Assembly: GCA_036267975.1 (NCBI GenBank) | Contig: DATAVA010000028.1 | Coordinates: forward strand, 340,009 to 404,008 | DNA from: DAIDKA01 sp036267975 | Lineage (GTDB): Bacteria > Pseudomonadota > Gammaproteobacteria > Steroidobacterales > Steroidobacteraceae | Direction: 5' to 3' | DNA: 64,000 nt | Shown here: positions 19,225-26,659 of the stretch, one piece after another | How the letters are laid out: each line of letters opens with the position of its first letter | Position numbering within the stretch: the first letter of the stretch is position 1 | Notes under the pieces: model-generated | Told to the model about the DNA's origin: nothing | Databases searched by the model: none | The model's input: the letters and a program-made list of their open reading frames with translations, nothing else | Position numbers and translations under genes: made by a program

Positions 19225-20082
19225 ATGCAGGATCAGCGAGCGGCGGCTGCGGACAGTACCGCGGTACGCGTGGCACTGTGGCGGGCCCTGCACGTGCAGG
19301 TCGATGCGCCACCGCATGTGCTCGAAGATGAAATCGGTCTGCGGCTGGCCGCACCGGATGCGGGCTGGCGGCAGCGTCCCGACATGGACCGCGCGGGTAC
19401 CCGCGGCTACCGCGCAGGCGTCGTCGCCCGTGCGCGCCTCATCGAGGATCTCCTCAGCGAGCAGGCCGACCGGGGCATCGCGCAATACGTCCTGCTGGGC
19501 GCGGGTCTGGACACCTTCGCCCAGCGCCGGCCGCAGCTCGCTTCTCGCCTGACGATTTTCGAGATCGACCAGCCCGGCGCTTCGGCCTGGAAGCGCCAGC
19601 GCCTGATCGATCTGCATTTCGGAATGCCGCCGTGGCTGCGGCTCGTGCCGGTCGATTTCGAGGCGGGTCAGTCCTGGTGGAGGCAGATCACCGCCGCCGG
19701 CTTCGATGCCGGCCAACCGGCGGTGGTGGCCTCCACCGGCGTGTCCATGTATCTCAGCCACGAGGCGAACCTGGCTACGCTGCGCCAGATCGCGACGCTC
19801 GCAGGTGGCACAACATTGGCCATGACCTTCCTGCTGCCGCTCGATCTCATCGACCCGGGCGAGCGCCCACAGCACGAGGTGCTGCATCAACGCGCACGTG
19901 CCTCCGGGACGCCCTTCATCAGCTTCTACCGACCCGCCGACATGCTGGCCCTGGCCCACGAGGCGGGGTTCAGGCGCGCCGATCACGTATCAACGGCGGA
20001 CCTTACCGAGCGCTATTTCAGCGGTCGAACCGATGACCTGCGGCCCGCGAAGGGCGAATCCTTACTGCTCGCATCATGCTGA
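19225..20082 (+). CDS. Class I SAM-dependent methyltransferase, LCM/COG3315 type
   Basis: 285 aa. QYVLLGAGLDTFAQRRP (about residues 87-103) is the SAM-binding motif of the leucine carboxyl methyltransferase-like COG3315 family, followed by IFEIDQPGASAWKRQRL where the Asp of the second strand contacts SAM. VVASTGVSMYLSHE corresponds to the later family motif. Substrates of most bacterial members are unknown; many act in secondary metabolism. It is divergent from the O-methyltransferase and its stop overlaps the start of the small membrane protein by 7 bp. Confidence 0.85.
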   Translation: MQDQRAAAADSTAVRVALWRALHVQVDAPPHVLEDEIGLRLAAPDAGWRQRPDMDRAGTRGYRAGVVARARLIEDLLSEQADRGIAQYVLLGAGLDTFAQRRPQLASRLTIFEIDQPGASAWKRQRLIDLHFGMPPWLRLVPVDFEAGQSWWRQITAAGFDAGQPAVVASTGVSMYLSHEANLATLRQIATLAGGTTLAMTFLLPLDLIDPGERPQHEVLHQRARASGTPFISFYRPADMLALAHEAGFRRADHVSTADLTERYFSGRTDDLRPAKGESLLLASC

Positions 20083-20312
20083 CCTTGAATTTCATTCAGT
20101 GGCCGGCGATGGTCGTGACCGTGGCCGCGGCCTGGTATGTGGCCTCGTCCCACAAAGGACGCCGGCTCCTGGGCTTCTGGCTGTTCCTCGGCAGCAATGT
20201 GCTGTGGGTTGTATGGGGGGTTTACAGCCACGCTTATGCGCTCATCGCCCTGCAGGTATGCCTTGCTGCGATGAATATAAGAGGTGCGAAGCGCAACGAA
20301 CCGGCGCAGTGA
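20076..20312 (+). CDS. Small membrane protein
   Basis: 78 aa with three hydrophobic segments (WPAMVVTVAAAWYVASS, LLGFWLFLGSNVLWVVWGVY, YALIALQVCLAAMNIRG). The pattern of the last two, with N and W residues and a terminal MNIRG, resembles half of a PnuC/SWEET-like three-helix unit, but the resemblance is by eye. The ATG overlaps the upstream methyltransferase by 7 bp, so it is translated from the same message. Confidence 0.65.
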   Translation: MLTLNFIQWPAMVVTVAAAWYVASSHKGRRLLGFWLFLGSNVLWVVWGVYSHAYALIALQVCLAAMNIRGAKRNEPAQ

Positions 20313-20346
20313 GAAGCGGACTACACCGCATCGCGCTGCGCACCTG

Positions 20347-20370
20347 AGCGCGGCCCGCGAGCGCCGCGCT
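20347..20370. terminator. GC-rich stem-loop
   Basis: AGCGCGGC and GCCGCGCT form an 8-bp perfect stem around an 8-nt loop, 35 bp after the small membrane-protein stop and 32 bp before the SDR start. No T-run follows, so it could be a terminator helper, an RNA stabiliser or an operator. Confidence 0.35.
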
Positions 20371-20401
20371 AGGCTCATACGCCAATGCCGGAGCCACTCC
20401 C

Positions 20402-21322
20402 ATGAAGAGTCCGAAAGTCGTGCGTCTCGCGCCGCTCGCAACGGATAACGCCAATCCCCGTACCCGGTTTCCCGGACCGCCGTACGCCGACCAGAAGCAG
20501 GCATGGCCGGGGCTGGCGTGCGAAATGGATCCGAAGCCCGATCATGGCGAAACGAGCTACCGCGGCTCCGGCCGCCTCGCCGGCAAGCGCGCCCTGATTA
20601 CCGGCGGCGATTCCGGCATGGGGCGTGCGGCCGCCATCGCCTTCGCGCGCGAAGGCGCGGACGTGGCCATCAACTATTTTCCCACCGAGGAACCCGACGC
20701 CAAAGAGGTGATGCAGCTGATTCGCGGCGCCGGCCGCAACGGCCTCGCGATCCCGGGTGATATCCGCAGCGAAGCATTCTGCGCGGACCTCGTGGCCCGC
20801 GCGGTCGATGGCCTGGGTGGACTCGATATCCTCGTCAGCAATGCCGGCCGGCAAAAGGCGCACGATTCGATTCTTGATATTTCGACGGAAGACTTCGACT
20901 GGACGATGAAGACCAATATCTATGCGCCGTTCTGGATCATCAAGGCGGCGTTGCCCAATCTGCAGCCGGGCTCCTGCATCATCGCAACCACTTCCGAGCA
21001 GGCTTACGATCCGACGCCTGATCTGTATGACTATGCGCAGACCAAGGCGGCGACGATGAATTTCGTGAAGTCGCTGGCAAAGCAGCTCGCGGAAAAGGGC
21101 ATTCGCGTCAACGGCGTCGCGCCGGGTCCCGTATGGACGCCGCTGCAGGTGTCCGGCGGCTCCTCAGCGGAGAAGTTGAAGCACTTCGGCGGCCATACAC
21201 CCCTTGGCAGGGCCGGGATGCCCGCTGAACTGGCCGGGATCTACGTGCAGCTGGCCGACGGCCAGGGCAGTTTCGCGACCGGTCAGATCTACGGCGCCGC
21301 GGGCGGCGCCGGACAACCTTAG
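20402..21322 (+). CDS. SDR oxidoreductase of the YghA/general-stress type
   Basis: 306 aa. The cofactor motif is ALITGGDSGMGRAAAIAFAR (about residues 63-82), after a 50-residue N-terminal extension containing RFPGPPYADQKQAWPGLACEMDPKPDHG (written here as RFPGPPYADQKQ through PKPDHGE), which is typical of the extended YghA/GSP39 group. The catalytic residues are Ser in ATTSEQAYD and Tyr/Lys in YAQTKAATMNFVKSLA. It reduces or oxidises small carbonyl/alcohol compounds with NAD(P)H. It is a single gene, convergent with the copper-related operon. Confidence 0.88.
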   Translation: MKSPKVVRLAPLATDNANPRTRFPGPPYADQKQAWPGLACEMDPKPDHGETSYRGSGRLAGKRALITGGDSGMGRAAAIAFAREGADVAINYFPTEEPDAKEVMQLIRGAGRNGLAIPGDIRSEAFCADLVARAVDGLGGLDILVSNAGRQKAHDSILDISTEDFDWTMKTNIYAPFWIIKAALPNLQPGSCIIATTSEQAYDPTPDLYDYAQTKAATMNFVKSLAKQLAEKGIRVNGVAPGPVWTPLQVSGGSSAEKLKHFGGHTPLGRAGMPAELAGIYVQLADGQGSFATGQIYGAAGGAGQP

Positions 21323-21330
21323 CGGCAGTC

Positions 21331-21344
21331 GGCACCTCCGTGCC
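21331..21344. terminator. Small hairpin between convergent genes
   Basis: GGCAC-CTCC-GTGCC lies in the 22-bp gap between the SDR stop (21322) and the end of the minus-strand gene (21345). Location fits a bidirectional terminator, but the stem has only 5 bp. Confidence 0.3.
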
Positions 21345-22751
21345 TTACTTCGCGTGCCGGGTCACCTTGATATTTTCCAGGTAACTGCCGCTGTCACCGA
21401 CCACGACATCGGACTGGATTTCATCGCCCGCGGCGACCTGCTTCAGGTCCTCGCGTTTCCCCACATCGTAGGACATGGTCATCGCGCTCATGAAGCCGGG
21501 AATGTCGCCGTGCTGCACGAGCACCCGCTGGTCCGCGGCATCGACGGATTTCACCGTGCCCGCCAGTTTGAAGTGCCGCACGCTCAGCGGTTGCGCTGTG
21601 CGCGCGGGCCGCGACTCGGCGGCCAATGCGGCACCGGCATACGCGCTGAAGGTGACGGAGGTTGCGTGCGCCGGGACCAACGCGTCACGGCTGAAATGCT
21701 CAACGACGGACAGCTCGCTGTCCTTCGGCAATGCCACCGGCACACTGAAGATGTAGGGTGTCGGCCACTTCAGCGGAATGTCCCTCGCGAACAGCAGCAC
21801 CCGCTTCGGACCCTCCGGCAGCGTGGCTGCGACCTCGATGGACTGCAGCCCCGGCGCCAGCTGCGGCTGGAAGGCGATGAGGTTCATGTCGGCCTCGAGT
21901 TTTCGCGTGGCCCCAGGCCCGACGACGACATCAACGATCGCGCGGGTCGATGGGCCCTGGGCGAAGTACAACCCGAGCGAACCTGCATCGACCACGGTAT
22001 CCGGCGCTGCCTCGTACTGGATGTCCGCAGCGATATGCGTGCCGGCCGGCAGGTGGTATGCAAGCGTCGCCGGCAAGCTCACGAAGCCGCGCCACGGCGT
22101 CCAGCTGCCCAACCATTGGCCGGATTCCTGAATCGTAAAGTAAACCGCGTGCACCACCCGACGGTCACCCGGCTTGTATTCGAGGCCACGCAGCCAGCGC
22201 TCATGCGTCAGCTTCGGATCAATGACGATCCGCCGCGTGATCGGTGCGTCCCGTGGCCCTACCGTATTGGCGGTGAGGCTCAGCAGCAGATCCGGTTTGC
22301 CCAGCACCCAAGGGTCAAAATCGACATGCGCCTGGATGAGCCTCGGTGCCGACGCCGTCGCGGCGACTCCCGGGTCGACCGCACCATTGTTGCGCGGCCC
22401 ATAGCTCTCGGCCCAGGAGGCGAGGAAGTCGATTTCCGGCTGCGTGAGGCTGTTGTCGTTCGCGAAGTCGCCCAGTCCCAGGGTGGCCGGCCATGGCGCC
22501 ATGTGATGATCCAGGGCATCCATGCGAATCTGCCAGCGAGCCGCATAGGCCTGCTCGTAGGTGATGAGCGGAAAGGCCAGACCTGGCTCCACGTGGCACA
22601 TGACGCAATGATCATCGAGGATGTGCACGATTTCGCGATCAAACTGCACCGTCGTCGTAGCTTGCGCGTGGGCGCGGACCGGTTGCGACCACGCTAGCCA
22701 GCCCAGCATCACGGTGGCGGCCAGCAGCATGGATGCGAGCGAGGCCCTCAT
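21345..22751 (-). CDS. Secreted cytochrome-like / copper monooxygenase-like protein with C-terminal CusF-type domain
   Basis: 468 aa with a Sec signal (MLLAATVMLGWLAWS). A heme c-like site CVMCH is at about residues 49-53. The middle (about 150-385) resembles the beta-sandwich of copper type II ascorbate-dependent monooxygenases, with repeated strands such as GTHIAADIQYE and GLQSIEVAATLPEGPKRVLL. The last 75 residues form a CusF-like copper-binding domain: GTVKSVDAADQRVLVQHGDI then PGFMSAMTMSYDV, where the Met pair is the copper site. It overlaps the upstream gene by 4 bp. It probably binds periplasmic copper and transfers electrons; the actual reaction is unknown. Confidence 0.75.
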   Translation of the reverse strand: MRASLASMLLAATVMLGWLAWSQPVRAHAQATTTVQFDREIVHILDDHCVMCHVEPGLAFPLITYEQAYAARWQIRMDALDHHMAPWPATLGLGDFANDNSLTQPEIDFLASWAESYGPRNNGAVDPGVAATASAPRLIQAHVDFDPWVLGKPDLLLSLTANTVGPRDAPITRRIVIDPKLTHERWLRGLEYKPGDRRVVHAVYFTIQESGQWLGSWTPWRGFVSLPATLAYHLPAGTHIAADIQYEAAPDTVVDAGSLGLYFAQGPSTRAIVDVVVGPGATRKLEADMNLIAFQPQLAPGLQSIEVAATLPEGPKRVLLFARDIPLKWPTPYIFSVPVALPKDSELSVVEHFSRDALVPAHATSVTFSAYAGAALAAESRPARTAQPLSVRHFKLAGTVKSVDAADQRVLVQHGDIPGFMSAMTMSYDVGKREDLKQVAAGDEIQSDVVVGDSGSYLENIKVTRHAK

Positions 22752-23782
22752 GCCAGCACCGGCTCCGCCGGCCCTTGCGCAACGGCGAAGGTGAAGGGGA
22801 TGGTGCGTACCCGATCATGGCGCTGGAACTGCGCCCAGACCCGGAACACGCCCGCCTTTGGCATCAGGCAATCGAACGTGACCTGCGGGCCACCGCGTAT
22901 CGTGTCCAGGTCCGCGTCCGGGGCAATGATGTATTCCGGCACGCCGATGCCATCTTCCTGCTCGACCACGATGTTGATCGGATGCGAATGCACGTAACAC
23001 TGCAGATCCTCGCTCAGCAGCAGCATGTGGCTGAACTGGCCGAGATAGGTCTGCAGATCGGTGATCGGATGACCCGTCGCCGTGTCCGTCAGGTAGAGGT
23101 TGAGATGCGTGTACTGGCCCGAGGTCGGCTGCGCCGGCTCGAAGGAGAGGGCGGCGGTGATGTCGCCCGCGCTTTTGCGCCAGGTCGTGTCCGACTGCAG
23201 ATGCGCACTGTCGGTGGCCAGGTCGCCGGCATAGTCCGTCGTCACGAAGGGCGCATTGAGGAATTGCCCCGAGCCGCCCTTGGGCATGAAGTCACAGAAC
23301 ACCTCGTAATAGCCTGGCTTCGGGACCGTCGTCGCGATGCTCCAGGTGCCATCCGCGGCCATGGTCGGATGGATGTGTTCGAAGAATTCCAGATCCTGGC
23401 TGATGACGAAGAGGTGGAAGCGCTTGGTGTGTACGACTTCGAAGTCCTTGACCACCTCCCCGGTGTCCGGATGCAGGAACGTGAAGAACAGGGTCACCGG
23501 CTCGCCGGCGCGCACCTGCGACGGTTGCGTGCGCAGCAGCAGCCGGTAGTCACGCGTATCGTAGGGGCGTGTTTGGATGAGCACCATGCCGCAGATCGGG
23601 CAGGCGCCCGGCGCGGTCGAGGTGAAGGACGGATGCATCGGACACACCCATGCCACATCCTCATCCGGCGGATCATCCAGCGGGCTCAGTTCGTGCGCAG
23701 GCGCGCGCCGCGTGAACCAGGCGCCACCGGCAAGTGCGGTAGCGGTCAGGCCGCGCAGCAAATCACGGCGATCAACTCTCAT
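22748..23782 (-). CDS. Tat-exported heavy-metal-binding (CPMHP) protein
   Basis: 344 aa. The N-terminus VDRRDLLRGLTATALAGG is a twin-arginine signal. Residues about 47-68 (CPMHPS then CPICGMVL) form the heavy-metal-binding domain found at the start of copper/silver efflux membrane-fusion proteins and copper ATPases. The rest is beta-rich with several His-containing loops (HTKRFHLFVISQDLEFFEHI, then HSHPINIVVE), resembling FixH/YtkA-like domains. It would bind Cu or a similar metal in the periplasm. The downstream gene start overlaps its stop by 4 bp, and a beta-propeller gene precedes it by 27 bp, giving a three-gene unit. Confidence 0.78.
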   Translation of the reverse strand: MRVDRRDLLRGLTATALAGGAWFTRRAPAHELSPLDDPPDEDVAWVCPMHPSFTSTAPGACPICGMVLIQTRPYDTRDYRLLLRTQPSQVRAGEPVTLFFTFLHPDTGEVVKDFEVVHTKRFHLFVISQDLEFFEHIHPTMAADGTWSIATTVPKPGYYEVFCDFMPKGGSGQFLNAPFVTTDYAGDLATDSAHLQSDTTWRKSAGDITAALSFEPAQPTSGQYTHLNLYLTDTATGHPITDLQTYLGQFSHMLLLSEDLQCYVHSHPINIVVEQEDGIGVPEYIIAPDADLDTIRGGPQVTFDCLMPKAGVFRVWAQFQRHDRVRTIPFTFAVAQGPAEPVLA

Positions 23783-23809
23783 GGGCGCGGCACACCTGGC
23801 TGTCCTGCC

Positions 23810-25732
23810 CTACTGATGCGGGCTCGTGGCATTGCCTTCATACACACCCTGCGCCGGGATCTCATTGGCATAGGGCCCGGTATATTTGGCCACGTGCAAG
23901 CCGGTGCGATTGTCGGCCCAGTACATCAGGCCATCCTTGAATATCGGATAGGTCCTCGCGATGCCCTGCGGAATCGGAAGCGCGTAGCCGACTTCCCGCG
24001 GCGTCATCGGATTTGCGATATCGATGACGCGCAGGCCGTGGCCGTACCAGGTCGTGAAGACCAGGTCGCGAAAAACCGTCGGGTTGTGATTCTGCTGCGG
24101 GATGGGTCGCCGGCGCGTGGCCCCATCGGGCTCGGTCGTCGGTTGCGTCAGACAATTGTCGAGCAGATTGTCGGGGATTGCGAAGGCCCCGACCATGGCC
24201 GGAAAGGACTCCTGCTCCACCGAAACGACCCGCGCGTAGTTCAAAGGACACCCGCCGAAGTTTTCATCGCTAAGCCAGACATAAGCCGGCCGTCCCTTGG
24301 TATTGCCGCGCACCTCGGCCGGCCGATCGGGAACCGGGACCGCACTGTGCGTGCCGGTCGGGATGGCGTTGAACGGCGGATAGACATCAAAGCGCGAGCG
24401 GTTCTCGAGCGCCAGATAACGCTCGAGCTTCGCTTCCGGCGGCGCAGCGGATTTCAGGTACAGCGCCAGCCCCGGATCATCGTCGATCACCATATGCACG
24501 CAGTCGTGGGCCAGCGCGGGCAGCTTTGCCGCATCGATTCCCGTCGCGGTCGCGACCATCGAGGTGTGCAGGTTGCACCCGGCGTTGCCGGCCGCGAGCT
24601 CGGCATCCGTGTGATGCGCGATGCTTTCGGTATTCAGGACGTAGAATCCCGCGGTGGTGCCCGCCACGTAGCCGCGCTCGCCGTCATTCGAAATTGAAAT
24701 CGAGTGCAGCTTGTTCTGCTCGGTCTTGTTGAGAGCGCCCGGCTGCCCCCACAGGTCCTTGTTGACGGAATAGTCGATGAAGCGCCCATCCGAGTACAGT
24801 CCGGTCGCATCCGGCTTTTCATTGATGCGCGGTCCGCCGGCGTCCTGCAGGGTGAAGGTCGCATCGATCCGCGGACTCGGCAGGATGTCGCCGGTGTTCT
24901 CGTCGGTGATCGCCATGACGTAGAGATCGGCCACCGCCAGGCCCGGATTGTTCGGGTCCGGTACGGCCGGGGTCCAGATCGTCATATAGACAAGTATCCG
25001 GTTCGGATTGGCCGGATCGTGCCATAGATAGAACTCGTGCGACTGGCCGCCGAAGTTGTAAGTGCCGCTTTCGGATTTCACCCGGCAGGTCTTGCGATCA
25101 ATGTCGTAGACCAGCTCCCGGCCGATCGATTGCGTCCCGCCGTTGCGCACCATGATCTGGCGTTCCTGGCCGCTCGAGGTGGTGTAGGCGAGCGAGCGCA
25201 GTTCGCGGTCATCGAAGCCCTGATCCCCCTGCGCCAGGGCCGGGATTTCCCCGACCTGTAGCGGCGGGTCGCGGGCCGCGTCCGCCTGGATCCTGAAGAT
25301 ATTGATCGGATGCTTGTGGCCCAGGCCATTTTCGTGGCCGACGAAGATGCAGTGCCCGGCAATGCCCAGACCGCGCGCATCGCCCATGGCATCCAGGTCG
25401 CCACCGGTCCAGCCCTGCGTCGCCGGATCCTTCACCGAGGGGACGGTCACGGTCCAGTGAAGCGGCGTGATGTTGCGGAACAGGTGCAGCTTCCTTTCAT
25501 CCAGGGCGGCGCCCGCCCGGGCATCGGCTTCGGAAGACCTCGCATTGATCTTTCCGTCCCGACCCACGCGGCGCGAGGGCATCTGCCCGGTTGGCGTTGC
25601 GAATGTCGCAGGCTGGCAGCCGGCCGGATCATTTGAATAGTCGACGCAGCCGTGGGCCGCAGCCGCACCGCTGCACAGCAGTGCCAGCAGCACCCCCCCG
25701 GCCGTCGCATTGCGTACCGTCCTGATCAGCAT
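23810..25732 (-). CDS. Large secreted LVIVD-type beta-propeller protein
   Basis: 640 aa from ATG 25732 (25774 adds 14 residues before the signal). A Sec signal reads VLLALLCSGAAAAHG. The body contains repeat-like strands ending in short loops, such as LGIAGHCIFVGHENGLGHKH, GYVAGTTAGFYVLNTESI, LVFTTWYGHGLRVIDIANPM and GLMYWADNRTGLHVAKYTG, matching LVIVD-repeat propellers in which each blade reports a value. There are several His-rich loops and a few Cys pairs. It begins the operon that continues with the CPMHP protein and the CusF-fusion protein, so a metal-related periplasmic task is likely. No enzyme motif is recognised. Confidence 0.72.
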   Translation of the reverse strand: MLIRTVRNATAGGVLLALLCSGAAAAHGCVDYSNDPAGCQPATFATPTGQMPSRRVGRDGKINARSSEADARAGAALDERKLHLFRNITPLHWTVTVPSVKDPATQGWTGGDLDAMGDARGLGIAGHCIFVGHENGLGHKHPINIFRIQADAARDPPLQVGEIPALAQGDQGFDDRELRSLAYTTSSGQERQIMVRNGGTQSIGRELVYDIDRKTCRVKSESGTYNFGGQSHEFYLWHDPANPNRILVYMTIWTPAVPDPNNPGLAVADLYVMAITDENTGDILPSPRIDATFTLQDAGGPRINEKPDATGLYSDGRFIDYSVNKDLWGQPGALNKTEQNKLHSISISNDGERGYVAGTTAGFYVLNTESIAHHTDAELAAGNAGCNLHTSMVATATGIDAAKLPALAHDCVHMVIDDDPGLALYLKSAAPPEAKLERYLALENRSRFDVYPPFNAIPTGTHSAVPVPDRPAEVRGNTKGRPAYVWLSDENFGGCPLNYARVVSVEQESFPAMVGAFAIPDNLLDNCLTQPTTEPDGATRRRPIPQQNHNPTVFRDLVFTTWYGHGLRVIDIANPMTPREVGYALPIPQGIARTYPIFKDGLMYWADNRTGLHVAKYTGPYANEIPAQGVYEGNATSPHQ

Positions 25733-25837
25733 TCGCGCGTACCTCCGTCGGTCCCGAAGCGGCAATCGCCTCATTGTATCCGAAGCCTCATCAATCCCTC
25801 ACATCCCCCACAGCCCACGCGCGCGCCGCGCCCTTAC

Positions 25838-25871
25838 ATTGTCAGGCGTCGATCACATCGACGCCGACAAT
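25838..25871. promoter_or_regulatory. Strong imperfect palindrome in a divergent promoter region
   Basis: Left arm ATTGTCAGGCGTCGAT (25838-25853) and right arm ATCGACGCCGACAAT (25857-25871) pair with one bulged base around CAC. It lies between the divergent starts at 25732 and 25903, followed by TCTTTAAC. It could be an operator controlling both units or, read on the plus strand, a leader attenuator/terminator hairpin 31 bp ahead of the gene at 25903. Confidence 0.6.
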
Positions 25872-25902
25872 CTTTAACACGCCATCAAGGGAGCCTTTGA
25901 CC

Positions 25903-26592
25903 ATGAAAACTTCTATCCGCCAATCACCTCTTGCGCGACTGCGCGCGGTGAGCTACCTGGCACTGATGCTGCTCGGAACCGGGTTCGTGGCGCAGGCCAG
26001 CGCCGGCTGCCTGCAGTACGAGGGACCCCTCAAACCCACGCTGTGGGAACAGCCCTCACCCGGCGCTGCGCGACTGATCAAGGTCGACTTCCGCGACGGC
26101 TATGACGACAGCTCACGGCCGGATCACTTCGGCGCCGAAATCGTCGGGCTGTGGCACTTCAAGTACCTCTCCCTCGGCAATGCGGGCAAGAAGCCACCCA
26201 TCAACATTCCGGATGGCGTCATCGTGGATGGCGGCAACACCACCTGGTTTGCCGATGGCAACGAGATCACCTACTCAGGGATCCGCGATCCGATGACCGG
26301 TGCGACCTGCCTGGGCGTGTGGAAGCAGACCGGTGAGCAAACCTACGTGCTCAATCACATCGGCCTGTCCTGGAATCCGCCCGGCAACGCGGCCGGTGCC
26401 CCGGTCGGTCCCGGCGGTCCCGCCTTCATCAAACAGTTCGTGACGCTGGCGCGCGATGGCAACAGCTACACGGGTACCTTCACCATCACCCAGCTCGGAC
26501 CGGACGGCAAGACGCTGGCTCTGCCCGGCGTGATTACCGGCACAATCGTAGCGACTCGAGTCACGATCAGCACCACGACCCAGGAGCCGTAA
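25903..26592 (+). CDS. Secreted protein of unknown function
   Basis: 229 aa from ATG 25903 (the frame is open upstream to 25774 but across the palindrome). A Sec signal LALMLLGTGFVAQASA precedes a mature domain beginning GCLQYEGPLKP. It contains VGLWHFKYLS, DGNEITYSGIRDP and LARDGNSYTGTFTITQLGPD, a pattern of beta strands ending in short loops like calycin or lipocalin-like exported proteins. Two Cys are present (at about residue 35 and in GATCLGVW). No known family assigned. It is divergent from the metal-related operon and may share its control through the palindrome at 25838-25871. Confidence 0.68.
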   Translation: MKTSIRQSPLARLRAVSYLALMLLGTGFVAQASAGCLQYEGPLKPTLWEQPSPGAARLIKVDFRDGYDDSSRPDHFGAEIVGLWHFKYLSLGNAGKKPPINIPDGVIVDGGNTTWFADGNEITYSGIRDPMTGATCLGVWKQTGEQTYVLNHIGLSWNPPGNAAGAPVGPGGPAFIKQFVTLARDGNSYTGTFTITQLGPDGKTLALPGVITGTIVATRVTISTTTQEP

Positions 26593-26611
26593 GCTGCGGT
26601 CTTCGACCTCA

Positions 26612-26640
26612 GACGCCCCAGCGAGTATCGTTGGGGCGTC
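26612..26640. terminator. Strong hairpin after the secreted-protein gene
   Basis: GACGCCCCA and TGGGGCGTC form a 9-bp perfect stem, extended inward by four more pairs including one G-T, around a 3-nt loop. It starts 20 bp after the stop at 26592 and ends 20 bp before the ATG at 26660. There is no U-run, so it is a candidate terminator or a leader structure of the next gene. Confidence 0.5.
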
Positions 26641-26659
26641 ACCCCAAGAGGCTCCCTCC

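Noticed and set aside
19141..19986. N-terminal extension of the O-methyltransferase
   Set aside because: The frame is open, but it runs through the divergent methyltransferase gene; the normal family start is at 19140.
22733..24697. 654-codon plus-strand open frame
   Set aside because: Antisense to the metal-binding and propeller genes; arginine-rich shadow with no domain.
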